Positions 35,148 through 44,317 of a stretch of 64,000 nucleotides of DNA are shown here, one piece after another. Location of the stretch: assembly GCA_026708115.1 (NCBI GenBank), contig JAPOVL010000042.1, positions 22,425 through 86,424 on the forward strand, read 5' to 3'. Source of the DNA: Chloroflexota bacterium (GTDB lineage Bacteria > Chloroflexota > Anaerolineae > Aggregatilineales > Phototrophicaceae). The translations under genes were made by a program, and so were the position numbers. Within the stretch, counting starts at the first letter, position 1; each line of letters begins with the position of its first letter. Under the pieces are notes generated by a model. The model was not told the origin of the DNA and did not search any database. It saw nothing but the letters and a program-made list of their open reading frames with translations.

Positions 35148-35981
35148 ATGGCTGTTGATTACGAAAAACTGCAAGCGATCCCGCGGCGCGACGAACCTTA
35201 CCATATTGTGGTGACCGCCGCCCATCACGATGATATTGAGTTTGGCGTGGCGGGCAGCGTGGCGCGCTGGATCCACGAAGAAGGCGCTACGGTGACCTAT
35301 GTCATCATCACCGATGGCGGCTCTGGCAGCAACGATCCGGACGTTAGCAGGCAGGCGCTAATCGATTTGCGTCGGGAAGAGCAGTTAGAAGCCGCGTCCA
35401 TCGTTGGCGTCAACGATGTGCGCTTTCTCGACTATCCCGATGGCATATTGCAGGCGACGCTGGACCTGCGGCGGGATATCACGCGCATTATCCGCCAGAC
35501 CAAAGCTTACCGCGTCGTCTGTCAAGATCCGACTACCGTATTCGCCCACAGCAGTTACATCAACCATCCTGATCATCGCGCGGCCGGTGAATCGACGCTT
35601 TACGCCGCCTTCCCCAGCGCCGAGACGCGGCCCATCTTTCCGGAGCTTCTGGCAGAAGGCTATGAACCCCACAAAATCGGCGAACTGTATTTGAATCTGA
35701 CACAGGCGCCGACGCACTACCATGACATCAGCAGCACCGTCGAGCTCAAGATGGCCGCGCTCGGCGCCCATGTTTCACAAATTGGCGCGGGCGAAGACTT
35801 CGAGAATGGCGCCAAGAAGTGGCTGATGGAGTCTAATCGCCTCGGTGGGGAGATGGTCGGCGTCGCTTACGCGGAATACTTCCGTGTGCTCAAGTTCGAT
35901 GAAGAGCGTCAGAGTTGGTACGAGGAAGAGAAAAAACGGTTGGAGCGGGCGGTGGCGCAAAGCCACAAGAGCGGAGGATAG
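35148..35981 (+). CDS. PIG-L/LmbE family deacetylase
   Basis: A 277-residue zinc deacetylase of the LmbE/PIG-L fold. The zinc motif AHHDDIEFG (variant of AHPDD) is near residue 25, and the third ligand lies in SSYINHPDHRAAGE. TDGGSGSND follows the second strand. Members remove acetyl from N-acetylglucosamine-containing conjugates such as mycothiol or bacillithiol precursors and polysaccharide intermediates; which one cannot be told. AAGGA lies 7 bases before the ATG. One base separates its stop from the start of the small membrane protein gene that follows, indicating an operon. Confidence 0.9.
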   Translation: MAVDYEKLQAIPRRDEPYHIVVTAAHHDDIEFGVAGSVARWIHEEGATVTYVIITDGGSGSNDPDVSRQALIDLRREEQLEAASIVGVNDVRFLDYPDGILQATLDLRRDITRIIRQTKAYRVVCQDPTTVFAHSSYINHPDHRAAGESTLYAAFPSAETRPIFPELLAEGYEPHKIGELYLNLTQAPTHYHDISSTVELKMAALGAHVSQIGAGEDFENGAKKWLMESNRLGGEMVGVAYAEYFRVLKFDEERQSWYEEEKKRLERAVAQSHKSGG

Positions 35982-35982
35982 C

Positions 35983-36216
35983 ATGACAGCGAGCGCAAAA
36001 AACTTCGTCATCGCAATCATCGTTTTGGCATTGGCAGGAAGCTTGCTGTTGGCCGTCGCTTATGCCAATAATCTCGCTCAACGCCTGCAAGCTATTGCGC
36101 CCTCGCTAAGCCCAATAGATCGGATTGTTGTCGATGTCATGTGTGCCTTCCGGGATCGGCTATTTCATAGCTGGGAGCACGCGCGTCTGACAATATTCTG
36201 CAGGACCGGAATTTGA
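35983..36216 (+). CDS. Small membrane protein, co-transcribed with the LmbE deacetylase
   Basis: A 77-residue protein with one N-terminal helix (FVIAIIVLALAGSLLLAVAYA). The remainder has a helical linker and two cysteines but no known motif. GGAGG lies 5 bases upstream of the ATG, a strong site, and the start is one base after the deacetylase stop. This favours a real gene although no family is recognised. A longer frame from 35845 overlaps the deacetylase and is rejected. Confidence 0.55.
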   Translation: MTASAKNFVIAIIVLALAGSLLLAVAYANNLAQRLQAIAPSLSPIDRIVVDVMCAFRDRLFHSWEHARLTIFCRTGI

Positions 36217-36256
36217 CGCTGCGGCGATGCAGTCGCAAGATCGCGCCGGGCTACAA

Positions 36257-36286
36257 TTGTCGCCAGCCCGTCTTCGACGCTACAAT
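36257..36286 (+). promoter_or_regulatory. Promoter for the FAH-family hydrolase and epimerase operon
   Basis: TTGTCG (36257-36262) and TACAAT (36281-36286) are separated by 18 bp, with a predicted start about 30 bp before the ATG. A GCTACAATT element is repeated directly at both ends of this promoter (36250 and 36279). Confidence 0.5.
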
Positions 36287-36322
36287 TACTGCGTTAACCG
36301 CATCTAGCAAAGAAGGACAAGC

Positions 36323-37198
36323 ATGATTATTACGACGTACCAAACTGACGATAGTGTGAAATTAGGCATCAAGACCGCGCGTGGCATTCTGGATGTAGCG
36401 GCGGCTGTTGCCGCGACAGGCGTTGAGTGCCCGCCCAGTCCGGATGCGGTTTATGGCCAGGGACTGACTGCCTTGCCAGCGCTTGCGGATGTGTTGAGCA
36501 AGGCCGACGACGACGCGCTATACCTTGATGAAGCCGATTTGACTTGCGCGCCGACCGTTCCCAATCCGGGCAAGATCATTTGCGTCGGTTTGAATTATGC
36601 CAAGCACGCGGCCGAAGGGGGCATGGACCCGCCGGAGAATCCCGTCTTGTTCAGCAAGTTCAACAATGCAATTGCCGCGCACAACGAGGATGTGCCGATT
36701 CAAGCTGACTGGAAGACCGTCGACTATGAATCGGAGTTGGGTGTGGTCATCGGCAAGACCGCGCGCAACATCAGCGAGGCGGACGCGCTAGACCATGTCC
36801 TGGGATACTGCAATATGAACGACCTCAGCGAACGCCACCTGCAGATGCTCTGCGGGCAATGGCTGCTGGGCAAAACACTGGACAAATTCTTGCCTGTCGG
36901 GCCCTATGTCGTCACCGCAGACGAGATCCCCGATCCCCAAAGCTTGTCGATCAAAGGCTGGATGAATGGCGAATTGCGGCAAAACAGCAATACAGCCGAT
37001 ATGATCTTCAGCGTAGCCGAGATCATCGCCTTCGCCAGCAAGGTCATGACGCTCTACCCGGGCGATATCATCAGCACCGGCACGCCCGAGGGTGTGATAC
37101 TTGGCATGGACCCGAGAGTCTGGATGAAGCCCGGCGACGAATATGTCGTGGAAGTGGAAGGGCTTGGCAAGCTGGCCAATCGGATGGTTGAGGCATAA
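36323..37198 (+). CDS. Fumarylacetoacetate hydrolase (FAH) family protein
   Basis: A 291-residue metal-dependent C-C hydrolase or related enzyme acting on 2-oxo acid products of sugar or aromatic breakdown. The C-terminal FAH domain is clear: KIICVGLNYAKHAAEGG, the metal ligands in DYESELGVVIGK, and GDIISTGTPEGV near residue 250. AAGGA lies 6 bases before the ATG. Two bases separate it from the epimerase gene downstream, so both come from one transcript. Members include 2,4-diketo-3-deoxy-L-fuconate hydrolase and acylpyruvases; this pairing with a sugar epimerase would fit sugar-acid catabolism. Confidence 0.9.
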   Translation: MIITTYQTDDSVKLGIKTARGILDVAAAVAATGVECPPSPDAVYGQGLTALPALADVLSKADDDALYLDEADLTCAPTVPNPGKIICVGLNYAKHAAEGGMDPPENPVLFSKFNNAIAAHNEDVPIQADWKTVDYESELGVVIGKTARNISEADALDHVLGYCNMNDLSERHLQMLCGQWLLGKTLDKFLPVGPYVVTADEIPDPQSLSIKGWMNGELRQNSNTADMIFSVAEIIAFASKVMTLYPGDIISTGTPEGVILGMDPRVWMKPGDEYVVEVEGLGKLANRMVEA

Positions 37199-37200
37199 TC

Positions 37201-38145
37201 ATGGCAGAAACTTATCTTGTTACCGGGGGCATGGGCTGCATCGGCGCCTGGGCGCTCTATTACCTGCGCCGCGCCGGCAAGAGCGCCGTCAATTTTGATC
37301 AGAGTACGGACCGGCACCGGCTGGACTGGTTAATGAGCGCCGAAGAACAGAGCGAGATCACCTTCGTACAAGGCGACCTGCGCGACACGGATAGCTTGAA
37401 AGCGGTATTCGCGGAGCATGGCATCACGCGCGTGATACACCTAGCTGCCTTGCAGGTTCCATTCTGCCGCGCCAACCCGGTACTGGGCGCGCAGGTCAAC
37501 GTGACCGGCACCGTCAATATCTTCGAGGCGGCGCGGGCCAATGGCGTGGGACATGTGGCATTCGCCTCGTCGATCGGCGTGTACGGACCGCCCTCGGAGT
37601 TCCCGCCCGGTCTGATCCCCAACGACGCGCCGCAGCATCCGCGCACACTTTACGGCGGATACAAGGTTTGCAACGAGCAGACCGCCAAGGTCTACTTTTA
37701 CGATCAGGGCATTACCAGCACTTGGCTGCGTCCCTACACGGTTTATGGTGTTGGGCGCGACCAAGGTATGACTAGCGAACCGACCCATGCGCTGGTTGCC
37801 GCCGTCAAGGGCGAGCGGTACAAGGTCGGCTTCAGCGGCACGATGCAGTTTCAGTTCGCGCCCGATGTGGCGCGGCAATTCATTCTGGCCGCCGAGCAAC
37901 CATTGGATGGCGCCTATGGTTTCAACCTGGGGCAGCCTTCAGCCACTGTGGCGCAGTTCGTAGACACCGCCAAGGGCATCTTGCCAAGCGCGAAAATCGA
38001 GGTCGCGGACAATCCCCTGCCCTTCCCGGCCGGTTTTGATGACAGCGAGCTACGTGCGAACTTTGACGCCATCTACCAAACGCCGCTGGAGGAAGGCATC
38101 GCGACGACGATCGAACATATTCAGCGGCTGGGTGATCGGATCTAG
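37201..38145 (+). CDS. NAD-dependent epimerase/dehydratase (extended SDR)
   Basis: A 314-residue extended short-chain dehydrogenase acting on a sugar or nucleotide sugar. The NAD site is YLVTGGMGCIGAWAL; the active site has FASSIGVYG and the YxxxK motif as YGGYK in RTLYGGYKVCNEQ. GDLRDTDSL follows strand 3. It could be a UDP-sugar epimerase or a uronate dehydrogenase; sequence alone does not decide. It begins 2 bp after the FAH-family hydrolase gene, which points to sugar-acid metabolism. Confidence 0.88.
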   Translation: MAETYLVTGGMGCIGAWALYYLRRAGKSAVNFDQSTDRHRLDWLMSAEEQSEITFVQGDLRDTDSLKAVFAEHGITRVIHLAALQVPFCRANPVLGAQVNVTGTVNIFEAARANGVGHVAFASSIGVYGPPSEFPPGLIPNDAPQHPRTLYGGYKVCNEQTAKVYFYDQGITSTWLRPYTVYGVGRDQGMTSEPTHALVAAVKGERYKVGFSGTMQFQFAPDVARQFILAAEQPLDGAYGFNLGQPSATVAQFVDTAKGILPSAKIEVADNPLPFPAGFDDSELRANFDAIYQTPLEEGIATTIEHIQRLGDRI

Positions 38146-38173
38146 TGGGATACTGATAGCAGAGCGATTATCT

Positions 38174-38758
38174 CTAGCTGCTTTCAGCGCTGGGAAACAA
38201 GCGGGTCATTTCCAACTCAAAGCCGGGCAGGACATCGTCGCCGGAGAGTTTGCCGTCTTGTCCGACGAATTCAATATCGAGACGCGAGCCTGCAGCGGAG
38301 TGGCAGACATCGACCCCTTTTTCGGCGGGCAGTACGATCCAGACCAACGATGAGCCGTTGTCCAGATATATGGCGGCTTTGCGGCGCAGCTGCGCCAGTG
38401 AATCGCTGGGCGAGGCGATTTCTATGGCCAGGTCGGGCATGACAGAAAGGAATTCATCTTCTGGTTGCTGGCTCAAGCTCGCATGGCTGAAGTAGGCAAC
38501 ATCTGGCGCAAACAGTGTGCGTCGGTCGCCTTGCGGGTAACAGCCGATTTCGGTGTGGACTTCGTCAAGACGCCCTTCATCGACGACGTTCAAAAGAATA
38601 CTGCTGATTGTGACGGAAAGCTTGCTATGCCGTCTCTTCACGGGCGGCATTTCATACATTACCCCGCTTATCAGGTAGAATCGTTTATCCGCGAATTCAG
38701 GCTGCCGCATCAATTCGCTTACGGCATCAACATCGAGCAGTCTTTCTTGTGTTGCCAT
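38174..38758 (-). CDS. Uma2 family endonuclease-like protein (DUF820)
   Basis: A ~194-residue PD-(D/E)xK-fold protein of the Uma2/DUF820 family, abundant in cyanobacteria and Chloroflexota. The catalytic-type residues are in LFAPDVAYFS and PDLAIEIASPSDS, and the helix YFISGVMYEMPP-like region (FYLISGVMYEMPPVKRRHSK) is typical. True function is unknown despite the nuclease fold. ATG at 38756-38758 is chosen because AGGGG lies 5 bases upstream; the longer frame to 38857 is less likely. Convergent with the epimerase gene. Confidence 0.87.
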   Translation of the reverse strand: MATQERLLDVDAVSELMRQPEFADKRFYLISGVMYEMPPVKRRHSKLSVTISSILLNVVDEGRLDEVHTEIGCYPQGDRRTLFAPDVAYFSHASLSQQPEDEFLSVMPDLAIEIASPSDSLAQLRRKAAIYLDNGSSLVWIVLPAEKGVDVCHSAAGSRLDIEFVGQDGKLSGDDVLPGFELEMTRLFPSAESS

Positions 38759-38990
38759 TAGGCCCCTGCCTTGCCTATCCACTATGACTAGCATATCATA
38801 ATTCGCGCGGCTCGCAATAACTTGCCAAAGCCCGAAGGCGGCGTCGAAGTTAGTCAAGGCTCAAACAATGTCGACCATGTCCGCTTGGCGAAAGCTGCGA
38901 CATAAAGTCTTTGCATACGTACTAGAAACAATTGAGGCTTATCTCCCCTTCTCTCAATCTGGGCAGGGGACTCGAGAGTAGAGGCAAGGC

Positions 38991-40664
38991 ATGTCCAAAA
39001 CCACGCGCATCATTCAACAGCTAAGTACCAACCTGCTCAATATGCAGCGGGGGCGCGTCAAGGCGATAGACTACGTTATGATAAAAGTGCCGCCGTCCTT
39101 CGCGCCGATCTCGAGCAAGCGCAACTTCGTCCAGCAACAGATACTGGGTCCGGCGCCTATGAGCTTGCTGGAGTTCGTGGCGGCGCTGGAGCGCGTCGGC
39201 GACGATCCGCGACCCTTGGGCATGATCTTGTATTTCCGCGGTTTCTCTGCCAGCACAGCTGACCTGCAGACAATGCGCGATGCTATCCTGCGCTTGCGAG
39301 AAAAAGGCAAACGCGCCTTGAGCTTCGCGCCCGGTTACCGCACTTTGGACTACTATGTGGCGAGCGCTTGCGACGAGATTCTGCTGCCGCCAGGCGGCAT
39401 GCTGGAAACAACTGGGCTCTTCAGCCAGCAAGTCTTCTTGAAAGACGGATTGGGGGCTGCCGGCCTGCAATTCGACGCTATCGCGATCTCACCGTATAAG
39501 GGCGCGGCCGACAGCCTGACCCGGACGGAACCTTCGCCGGAGGGACGCGAACAGATCAACTGGTTGCTCGATTCCACCTACGAGACGATCGTCGACGGCA
39601 TCGCCGCCACGCGCAAGATGAAGCCGGAGGCTGTCAAGCGCATGATCGATCAAGCCGTTCATCTCACCGAAGATGCCTTGGAAAAGGGCTACATAGACGG
39701 GATTATGAACGAGGAAGCGCTGGTCGAGTATCTAGGCGTCACCAAGATCACGATGTGGGAAGAGGCCGACGGCCAACTCTATCTGCCAGTCCGCGATTTC
39801 GACGGCAAGTACGTCGCGATCCTGTACGCCGGCGGCATGATCGTCGACGGGGAAAGCGCAACGCCGCCGAGCGATGTGCCGATTCCCGTTCCCTTTGTTG
39901 GGGGCGAGCGCCTGGGCGATATCACGCTCAATCAACAGGTGCGCAACTTGATAAAAGACCCGAGTTGTGGCGCGCTGGTGCTGTATATCGATAGCGGCGG
40001 CGGCTCGGCAAGCGCTTCGGAATCCATGGCTTCGGCGCTGGGGGAGTTCGCCAAATCGCGTCCGCTGGTAGTGTGCATGGGCGGCGTCGCTGGATCCGGC
40101 GGTTATTATATCGCCACGCCAGCGCATTGGATCGTGGCGCAGCCCGGCACCATCACGGGTTCGATCGGCGTCATCATGGGCAAGCTGGTCAATAGTGAAC
40201 TGCTACGAAAGCTGCGCTTCAACGCGGTCTCCTACCTGCGCGGCGACAATGCCAACCTTGTCGCTGGCGAAAGTCCCTTCAGCGATGCCCAACGCGAGAT
40301 GATTCGCGAGAGCGTCGAGCACATTTATCAGCAGTTTCTGGAGCGCGTGGCGGACAGCCGCGACATGAGCGCGGCCGAGATCGACGGGATAGGTGGCGGA
40401 CGTGTCTGGACCGGGCAGCAGGCCCTAGCCAACGGCTTGGTTGACGAACTGGGCGATCTGCACACTGCCATTGACAAAGCGCGTCAGCTGGCCAAACTGC
40501 CGGAGTCGGCGCCGGCGGTGCTGGTGCGCGAGAAAGGCAAGCCGATCGGCGTGGAACTGGCGGAGCAGAATCCCGCGGCCCTGGCGAAGTACCTGGTGGA
40601 CAATGTCGAGATGATGACGGGCCGCGCGCAGTACTTGATGGATTTTGATTGGCGGGTGCAGTAG
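38991..40664 (+). CDS. sppA: Signal peptide peptidase SppA, 67K type
   Basis: A 557-residue Ser/Lys peptidase with two tandem domains. By analogy with E. coli SppA the catalytic pair is Lys170 in ISPYKGAADS and Ser369 in GGVAGSGGYYIATPA. The region VLYIDSGGGSASASESM precedes the serine. The family degrades leftover signal peptides in the membrane. Unlike the E. coli protein no transmembrane anchor is evident at the N-terminus (MSKTTRIIQQLSTNLLNMQR), so it may act from the cytoplasm. GAGG precedes the ATG. The DUF488 gene follows after 9 bp. Confidence 0.92.
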   Translation: MSKTTRIIQQLSTNLLNMQRGRVKAIDYVMIKVPPSFAPISSKRNFVQQQILGPAPMSLLEFVAALERVGDDPRPLGMILYFRGFSASTADLQTMRDAILRLREKGKRALSFAPGYRTLDYYVASACDEILLPPGGMLETTGLFSQQVFLKDGLGAAGLQFDAIAISPYKGAADSLTRTEPSPEGREQINWLLDSTYETIVDGIAATRKMKPEAVKRMIDQAVHLTEDALEKGYIDGIMNEEALVEYLGVTKITMWEEADGQLYLPVRDFDGKYVAILYAGGMIVDGESATPPSDVPIPVPFVGGERLGDITLNQQVRNLIKDPSCGALVLYIDSGGGSASASESMASALGEFAKSRPLVVCMGGVAGSGGYYIATPAHWIVAQPGTITGSIGVIMGKLVNSELLRKLRFNAVSYLRGDNANLVAGESPFSDAQREMIRESVEHIYQQFLERVADSRDMSAAEIDGIGGGRVWTGQQALANGLVDELGDLHTAIDKARQLAKLPESAPAVLVREKGKPIGVELAEQNPAALAKYLVDNVEMMTGRAQYLMDFDWRVQ

Positions 40665-40673
40665 GTTGCGGAT

Positions 40674-41186
40674 ATGAAGAAGATCTTCACGATTGGCTAT
40701 GGCAACCGCGACATAGACGCATTCATCGCACTATTGCAAGAATACCAGATAGACCTGCTCGTAGATATTCGGTCACAACCCTATTCTGGATACAACAAGG
40801 ATTTCACCAAGCATCAACTCTCGGAATTATTACAAAGCGCGCAAATCGATTATCGGTTTATGGGACAGGCATTGGGTGGACGACCTACCCAGGAAGACTG
40901 TTACAGCTACAGTCCCGACCGAAAACAACGGCTCCTGGATCACAAGAAATGCGAGACTAAAGACTTCTATAAACGCGGCATATCGCAACTAAAAACATGT
41001 CTGGCAAAAGGACACCGCATGGCGCTCATGTGCAGCGAGCTTGAACCAGAGAGATGTCACCGCGGTTACGTCGTGGGCCATACGCTCGACAAAGCACTGA
41101 TTTCCGTCCTTCACATTGACAAATCTGGTAGGCTGAGACCGCAGACCGAAATACCCGAAATGGGTTTTCAGCCCTCCTTACTTTGA
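40674..41186 (+). CDS. DUF488 family protein
   Basis: A 170-residue protein of the DUF488 family. It has the diagnostic N-terminus KIFTIGYGNRDIDAFIALLQ, the VDIRSQPYSGYNKDF segment and the C-terminal CSELEPERCHRGYV motif with two conserved cysteines. Biochemical function is unknown. GGTTGCGG precedes the ATG, and the start is 9 bp after SppA, so the two may share a transcript. The gene is visibly AT-richer than SppA, hinting at separate origin. Confidence 0.88.
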   Translation: MKKIFTIGYGNRDIDAFIALLQEYQIDLLVDIRSQPYSGYNKDFTKHQLSELLQSAQIDYRFMGQALGGRPTQEDCYSYSPDRKQRLLDHKKCETKDFYKRGISQLKTCLAKGHRMALMCSELEPERCHRGYVVGHTLDKALISVLHIDKSGRLRPQTEIPEMGFQPSLL

Positions 41187-41586
41187 CTCCCGCCTAGAAA
41201 AGGTAGAAACACTTGCCAATCTGTCGCCAACTCATAAAAGAATCTCTGCGTTCAATTTGTCAGACGTGGTCGTTTGAGGGCGGCCGGCGATTTTTTGTCT
41301 CCGGGGTATAATGCGACGCTCAATTTCAGAGGATTATCGCGTGGGGCGACTCATCGAGTCGCCCCTACCTAAACCCACCTATATGAATTCTTAAGTTTGT
41401 GTTAGCTCAGCAATGTCGTGGCCGCTCGCCGTTTGCACGTAGGGCGGCTGAGTCCTCGGACCCAGAAGCATTGCTCTATTTGGCGGAGAACATTGTCTTA
41501 CGCCGGTTCTTTCAGCGAAAGTGTACCAGACAAAGCTCGCTTCAAGTAAAATCAAGAACTCACCGAACAGCAAAAGGACAGCCACC
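41187..41586. other. Spacer with a palindromic repeat
   Basis: No gene seen. Contents: a perfect TATAAT at 41307-41312 without a good -35, the palindromic repeat at 41341-41368, and the leader of the M3 peptidase. The TATAAT lies 275 bp upstream of that gene. Confidence 0.55.
41341..41368. repeat. Palindromic repeat of the GGGCGA...TCGCCC family (copy 1)
   Basis: A perfect 10-bp stem, GGGGCGACTC (41343-41352) with GAGTCGCCCC (41356-41365), a 3-base loop and a right flank CTAC. It shares the outer part with the repeats at 59.4, 60.3 and 61.3 kb while its inner stem bases differ. Confidence 0.8.
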
Positions 41587-43389
41587 ATGACAACAGTCCC
41601 CGCACGTTCCGAAGTCCCCATCGAATCCACATGGAATCACGAGTCCGTATTCCCCTCTTTCGACGCCTGGCGGGAAGAATATAGAGCCGTCGTCGACTTG
41701 ATCGGCGAAATCGACGCTTTCAAAGGCAGCCTCTCCGACAGCCCGACGCGGCTGGCGGAATGGTTCGACTTCAAGGCCTCGGTGGCGCGCCGGGTCTGGA
41801 CGCTCTACATGTATCCCGTGATGTGGCAGGCCTGCGACGGCAACCACGAAGAGATCAAGGGCATGGTCGGCCAAGCGCAAGGGCTAGCGGGACAATATAT
41901 CTCGGCCGCGTCTTTCGAAAACCCCGAGTTGCTGGCGATGGACGAAGGGGGGCTCACAAGTTGGATCCAAAAACATGCGGATCTCAATGTATATCGTCAG
42001 AGCATTGACGATCTCTTGCGGACGAAGAAACACGTACTCTCAACTGAGGTGGAAGCGGTACTGGGTTTGCTGTCCGATCCGCTGGGACGCATTGAAGGCA
42101 TCCGCGGCGCCCTCACTGATATGGACATGACGTTTAGCGCCGCCGTCGATAGCGCGGGCGCGGAGCTGCCGCTGGTGCAGAGCACGCGCGACAAACTGCT
42201 TTCCAGCAGCGACCAGGAAGCGCGCAAGACCGCCTGGAACAACTATGCCGACAGCTTCCTGAAGTTCAACAATACGCTGGCGACGACCTACCTGGCATCG
42301 GTCAAGCGCAACGTGGTCATGGCTCGGCTGCGCGGCTATGACAGCGTCCTGCACGCCAAACTGACGCCCAACAACATCCCGGTCGAAGTCTTCCATAACC
42401 TGATTGATACCTACAAGAGGCACATTCCCACCTGGCATCGCTATTGGGATGTACGGCGGCGCGCGCTTGGCTACGAGACGATCCATCCCTACGATCTGTG
42501 GGCGCCGCTGACGACAGAGGATCCCGAGCTGTCGTTTGCGGATGCCGTTGACATGATCGCGACGGGCATGGCGCCGCTGGGTGAAGAATATGTAGCGACA
42601 TTGCGACGCGGCTGCCTGGAGCAGCGCTGGGTGGATTACGCTATCAACGACGGCAAGTCCGAAGGCGCCTTTTCTTACGGCACCTACGACAGCCATCCCT
42701 TCATCATGATGAGCTTTGACGGCAACCTAAGTTCAATGGGCACATTGGCGCACGAGTTGGGTCATTCCATGCACAGCCTTTACACGCGCGAGCACCAGCC
42801 CTTTGTCTACAGCCATTACTCGATGTTCGTCGCCGAAGTCGCCTCCAATTTTAACCAAGCCATGGTGCGCGCGCATCTTTTCGCCAGCAATAGCGATCGC
42901 GATTTCCAGCTGGCGCTGATTCAAGAGGCGATGGACAATATCCATCGCTACTTCTTTATCATGCCCACACTGGCGCGCTTCGAATTCGAAGTGCACGCGC
43001 GTATGGAAAAGGACGAACCGCTGACCGCGGACATGCTCAACGAGATCATGTCGGGCTTTTACGCCGAAGGATACGGCCAGACCATGACCGATGATCCGCG
43101 CCGCACCGGCTCTACCTGGGCACAATTCGGCCACTTGTACGAGCCATTCTACACCTTCCAATACGCCACCGGCATCTCGGCGGCGCACGCCCTTGCCAAC
43201 GCCATCCTGGCAGGCGATGACGCCAACGCTGTCGAGCGCTACCTGGCATTCTTGCGCGCCGGCAACGCCGACTATCCCATCAATGTGCTGCGCGCCGCCG
43301 GCGTGGACATGTCGACGCCGAAGGCGGTCGAGGAGACTTTCAAGGTTCTCGAGGGCTTGGTGGATAGGCTGGAATCGCTGATAATGTGA
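41587..43389 (+). CDS. M3 family oligoendopeptidase (PepF-like)
   Basis: A 600-residue zinc metallopeptidase that degrades short peptides in the cytoplasm. The HEXXH zinc site is in LAHELGHSMHSLY at about residue 388, with the third ligand Glu in FVAEVASNFNQ about 25 residues later. The C-terminal region GTGISAAHALANAIL-like (ATGISAAHALANAILAG) matches PepF members. ATG at 41587 is used because AGGA lies 9 bases upstream; an upstream frame extension to 41521 is unlikely. Single gene. Confidence 0.92.
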   Translation: MTTVPARSEVPIESTWNHESVFPSFDAWREEYRAVVDLIGEIDAFKGSLSDSPTRLAEWFDFKASVARRVWTLYMYPVMWQACDGNHEEIKGMVGQAQGLAGQYISAASFENPELLAMDEGGLTSWIQKHADLNVYRQSIDDLLRTKKHVLSTEVEAVLGLLSDPLGRIEGIRGALTDMDMTFSAAVDSAGAELPLVQSTRDKLLSSSDQEARKTAWNNYADSFLKFNNTLATTYLASVKRNVVMARLRGYDSVLHAKLTPNNIPVEVFHNLIDTYKRHIPTWHRYWDVRRRALGYETIHPYDLWAPLTTEDPELSFADAVDMIATGMAPLGEEYVATLRRGCLEQRWVDYAINDGKSEGAFSYGTYDSHPFIMMSFDGNLSSMGTLAHELGHSMHSLYTREHQPFVYSHYSMFVAEVASNFNQAMVRAHLFASNSDRDFQLALIQEAMDNIHRYFFIMPTLARFEFEVHARMEKDEPLTADMLNEIMSGFYAEGYGQTMTDDPRRTGSTWAQFGHLYEPFYTFQYATGISAAHALANAILAGDDANAVERYLAFLRAGNADYPINVLRAAGVDMSTPKAVEETFKVLEGLVDRLESLIM

Positions 43390-43431
43390 GCGGATATCGG
43401 ATAACATTCTCATGATATAGAAGGGTACCCG

Positions 43432-43728
43432 ATGCAAGTCGACGCTATGCAATTCGACAGGGAGATCGCGATTGCCATGGCCGTGTATTCGGGCAACCTG
43501 TTGTATCGAGCGGCTGACGACGCGCACGCATTTGCGTTGACACTTATCGTCTCCAACTTATTTGAAATGATAGGGGAGGGGGAAACTAGCGCTGATCGCT
43601 TTGCTGATGGCTTCGCCAAGGTTGCTCGACTTGCAAACATGGATGCGACTGTGTTGGGATTTGTATTGCCAAAGCGGTCCGGAACTGGATTGATCATGGG
43701 CTACGACTTGATCGACCTCAAGAAATGA
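43432..43728 (+). CDS. Small hypothetical protein, first of an overlapping trio
   Basis: A 98-residue soluble protein of unknown function. AAGGG lies 8 bases before the ATG. Sequence is moderately hydrophobic in the middle (ALTLIVSNLFEMI) without a clear membrane helix, and has no recognised motif. Its stop overlaps the next gene's start in an ATGA, so translation is probably coupled. It is more AT-rich than the upstream peptidase. It could be part of a small toxin, immunity or regulatory cassette, but nothing proves this. Confidence 0.6.
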   Translation: MQVDAMQFDREIAIAMAVYSGNLLYRAADDAHAFALTLIVSNLFEMIGEGETSADRFADGFAKVARLANMDATVLGFVLPKRSGTGLIMGYDLIDLKK

Positions 43729-43910
43729 GCGGCAAGACCAAAGCCAGAGCAACAATAGAAAGAGTCGGTTTCATACCCGTGATAGAGGAAAGTGTCAGTG
43801 ACGATATTTATCGTGTATACTGTAATGAGGATGACAGCTTTGAGTTGTACTTTTCTCCCACCAGGTTTTGGTCCAATGTGCAAGAATGGTACGAAGGTAG
43901 AAAAAGCTGA
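43725..43910 (+). CDS. Small hypothetical protein, second of an overlapping trio
   Basis: A 61-residue protein, partly basic at the N-terminus (MSGKTKARATIERV) and acidic-aromatic later (EDDSFELYFSPTRFWSN, QEWYEG). No family recognised. It overlaps the preceding gene by four bases (ATGA) and the next by one base (TGATG), a layout rarely seen for chance frames. AT-rich codons (ATA, AGA, GTA) differ from neighbouring genes. Confidence 0.55.
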   Translation: MSGKTKARATIERVGFIPVIEESVSDDIYRVYCNEDDSFELYFSPTRFWSNVQEWYEGRKS

Positions 43911-44179
43911 TGAGAAAGCAATTCGTACTCTTTGAACCCGGGGGTAGGCAGATTAGTGGATACAGTTATGGCAAGTTAGTGGAGCGACGATATATTGATG
44001 TAGTCCGGACTGGCATAGAGTCGCCTGATCGCGATGAATTCATCCAATTGGTTGAGCAACAGCAACTAACTGAAGAAGAGTTGAGCGAATGCCGCATCGG
44101 ATATGTGGACGAGAATGGAGTCGGCACATATTCGAGTTGGGAAGAGTTTCTAGACCCGGCGACGGCGGAACCCGGCTAA
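43910..44179 (+). CDS. Small hypothetical protein, third of an overlapping trio
   Basis: An 89-residue acidic protein (QFVLFEPGGRQISGYSYGKL; LVEQQQLTEEELSECRIGYV; SSWEEFLDP). No family recognised. It starts at the A of the previous stop (TGATG), with GAAGG upstream in the preceding gene. Codon use is AT-rich until the last few codons. The acidic composition would fit an immunity or antitoxin role, as inference only. No terminator follows before the convergent serine hydrolase gene. Confidence 0.6.
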   Translation: MRKQFVLFEPGGRQISGYSYGKLVERRYIDVVRTGIESPDRDEFIQLVEQQQLTEEELSECRIGYVDENGVGTYSSWEEFLDPATAEPG

Positions 44180-44317
44180 TTCACGGTTACCGACTGCGTA
44201 TGGCCAAACTCATGACGAAGCTCTCGACTGTGAAAATCCTTCCTGAAATCATCAAGGCGTTTAGTGCACTCACAGTAAAGACGGTGGATCGCTCCATTTA
44301 AGCTAAGCAGTCAAGAT

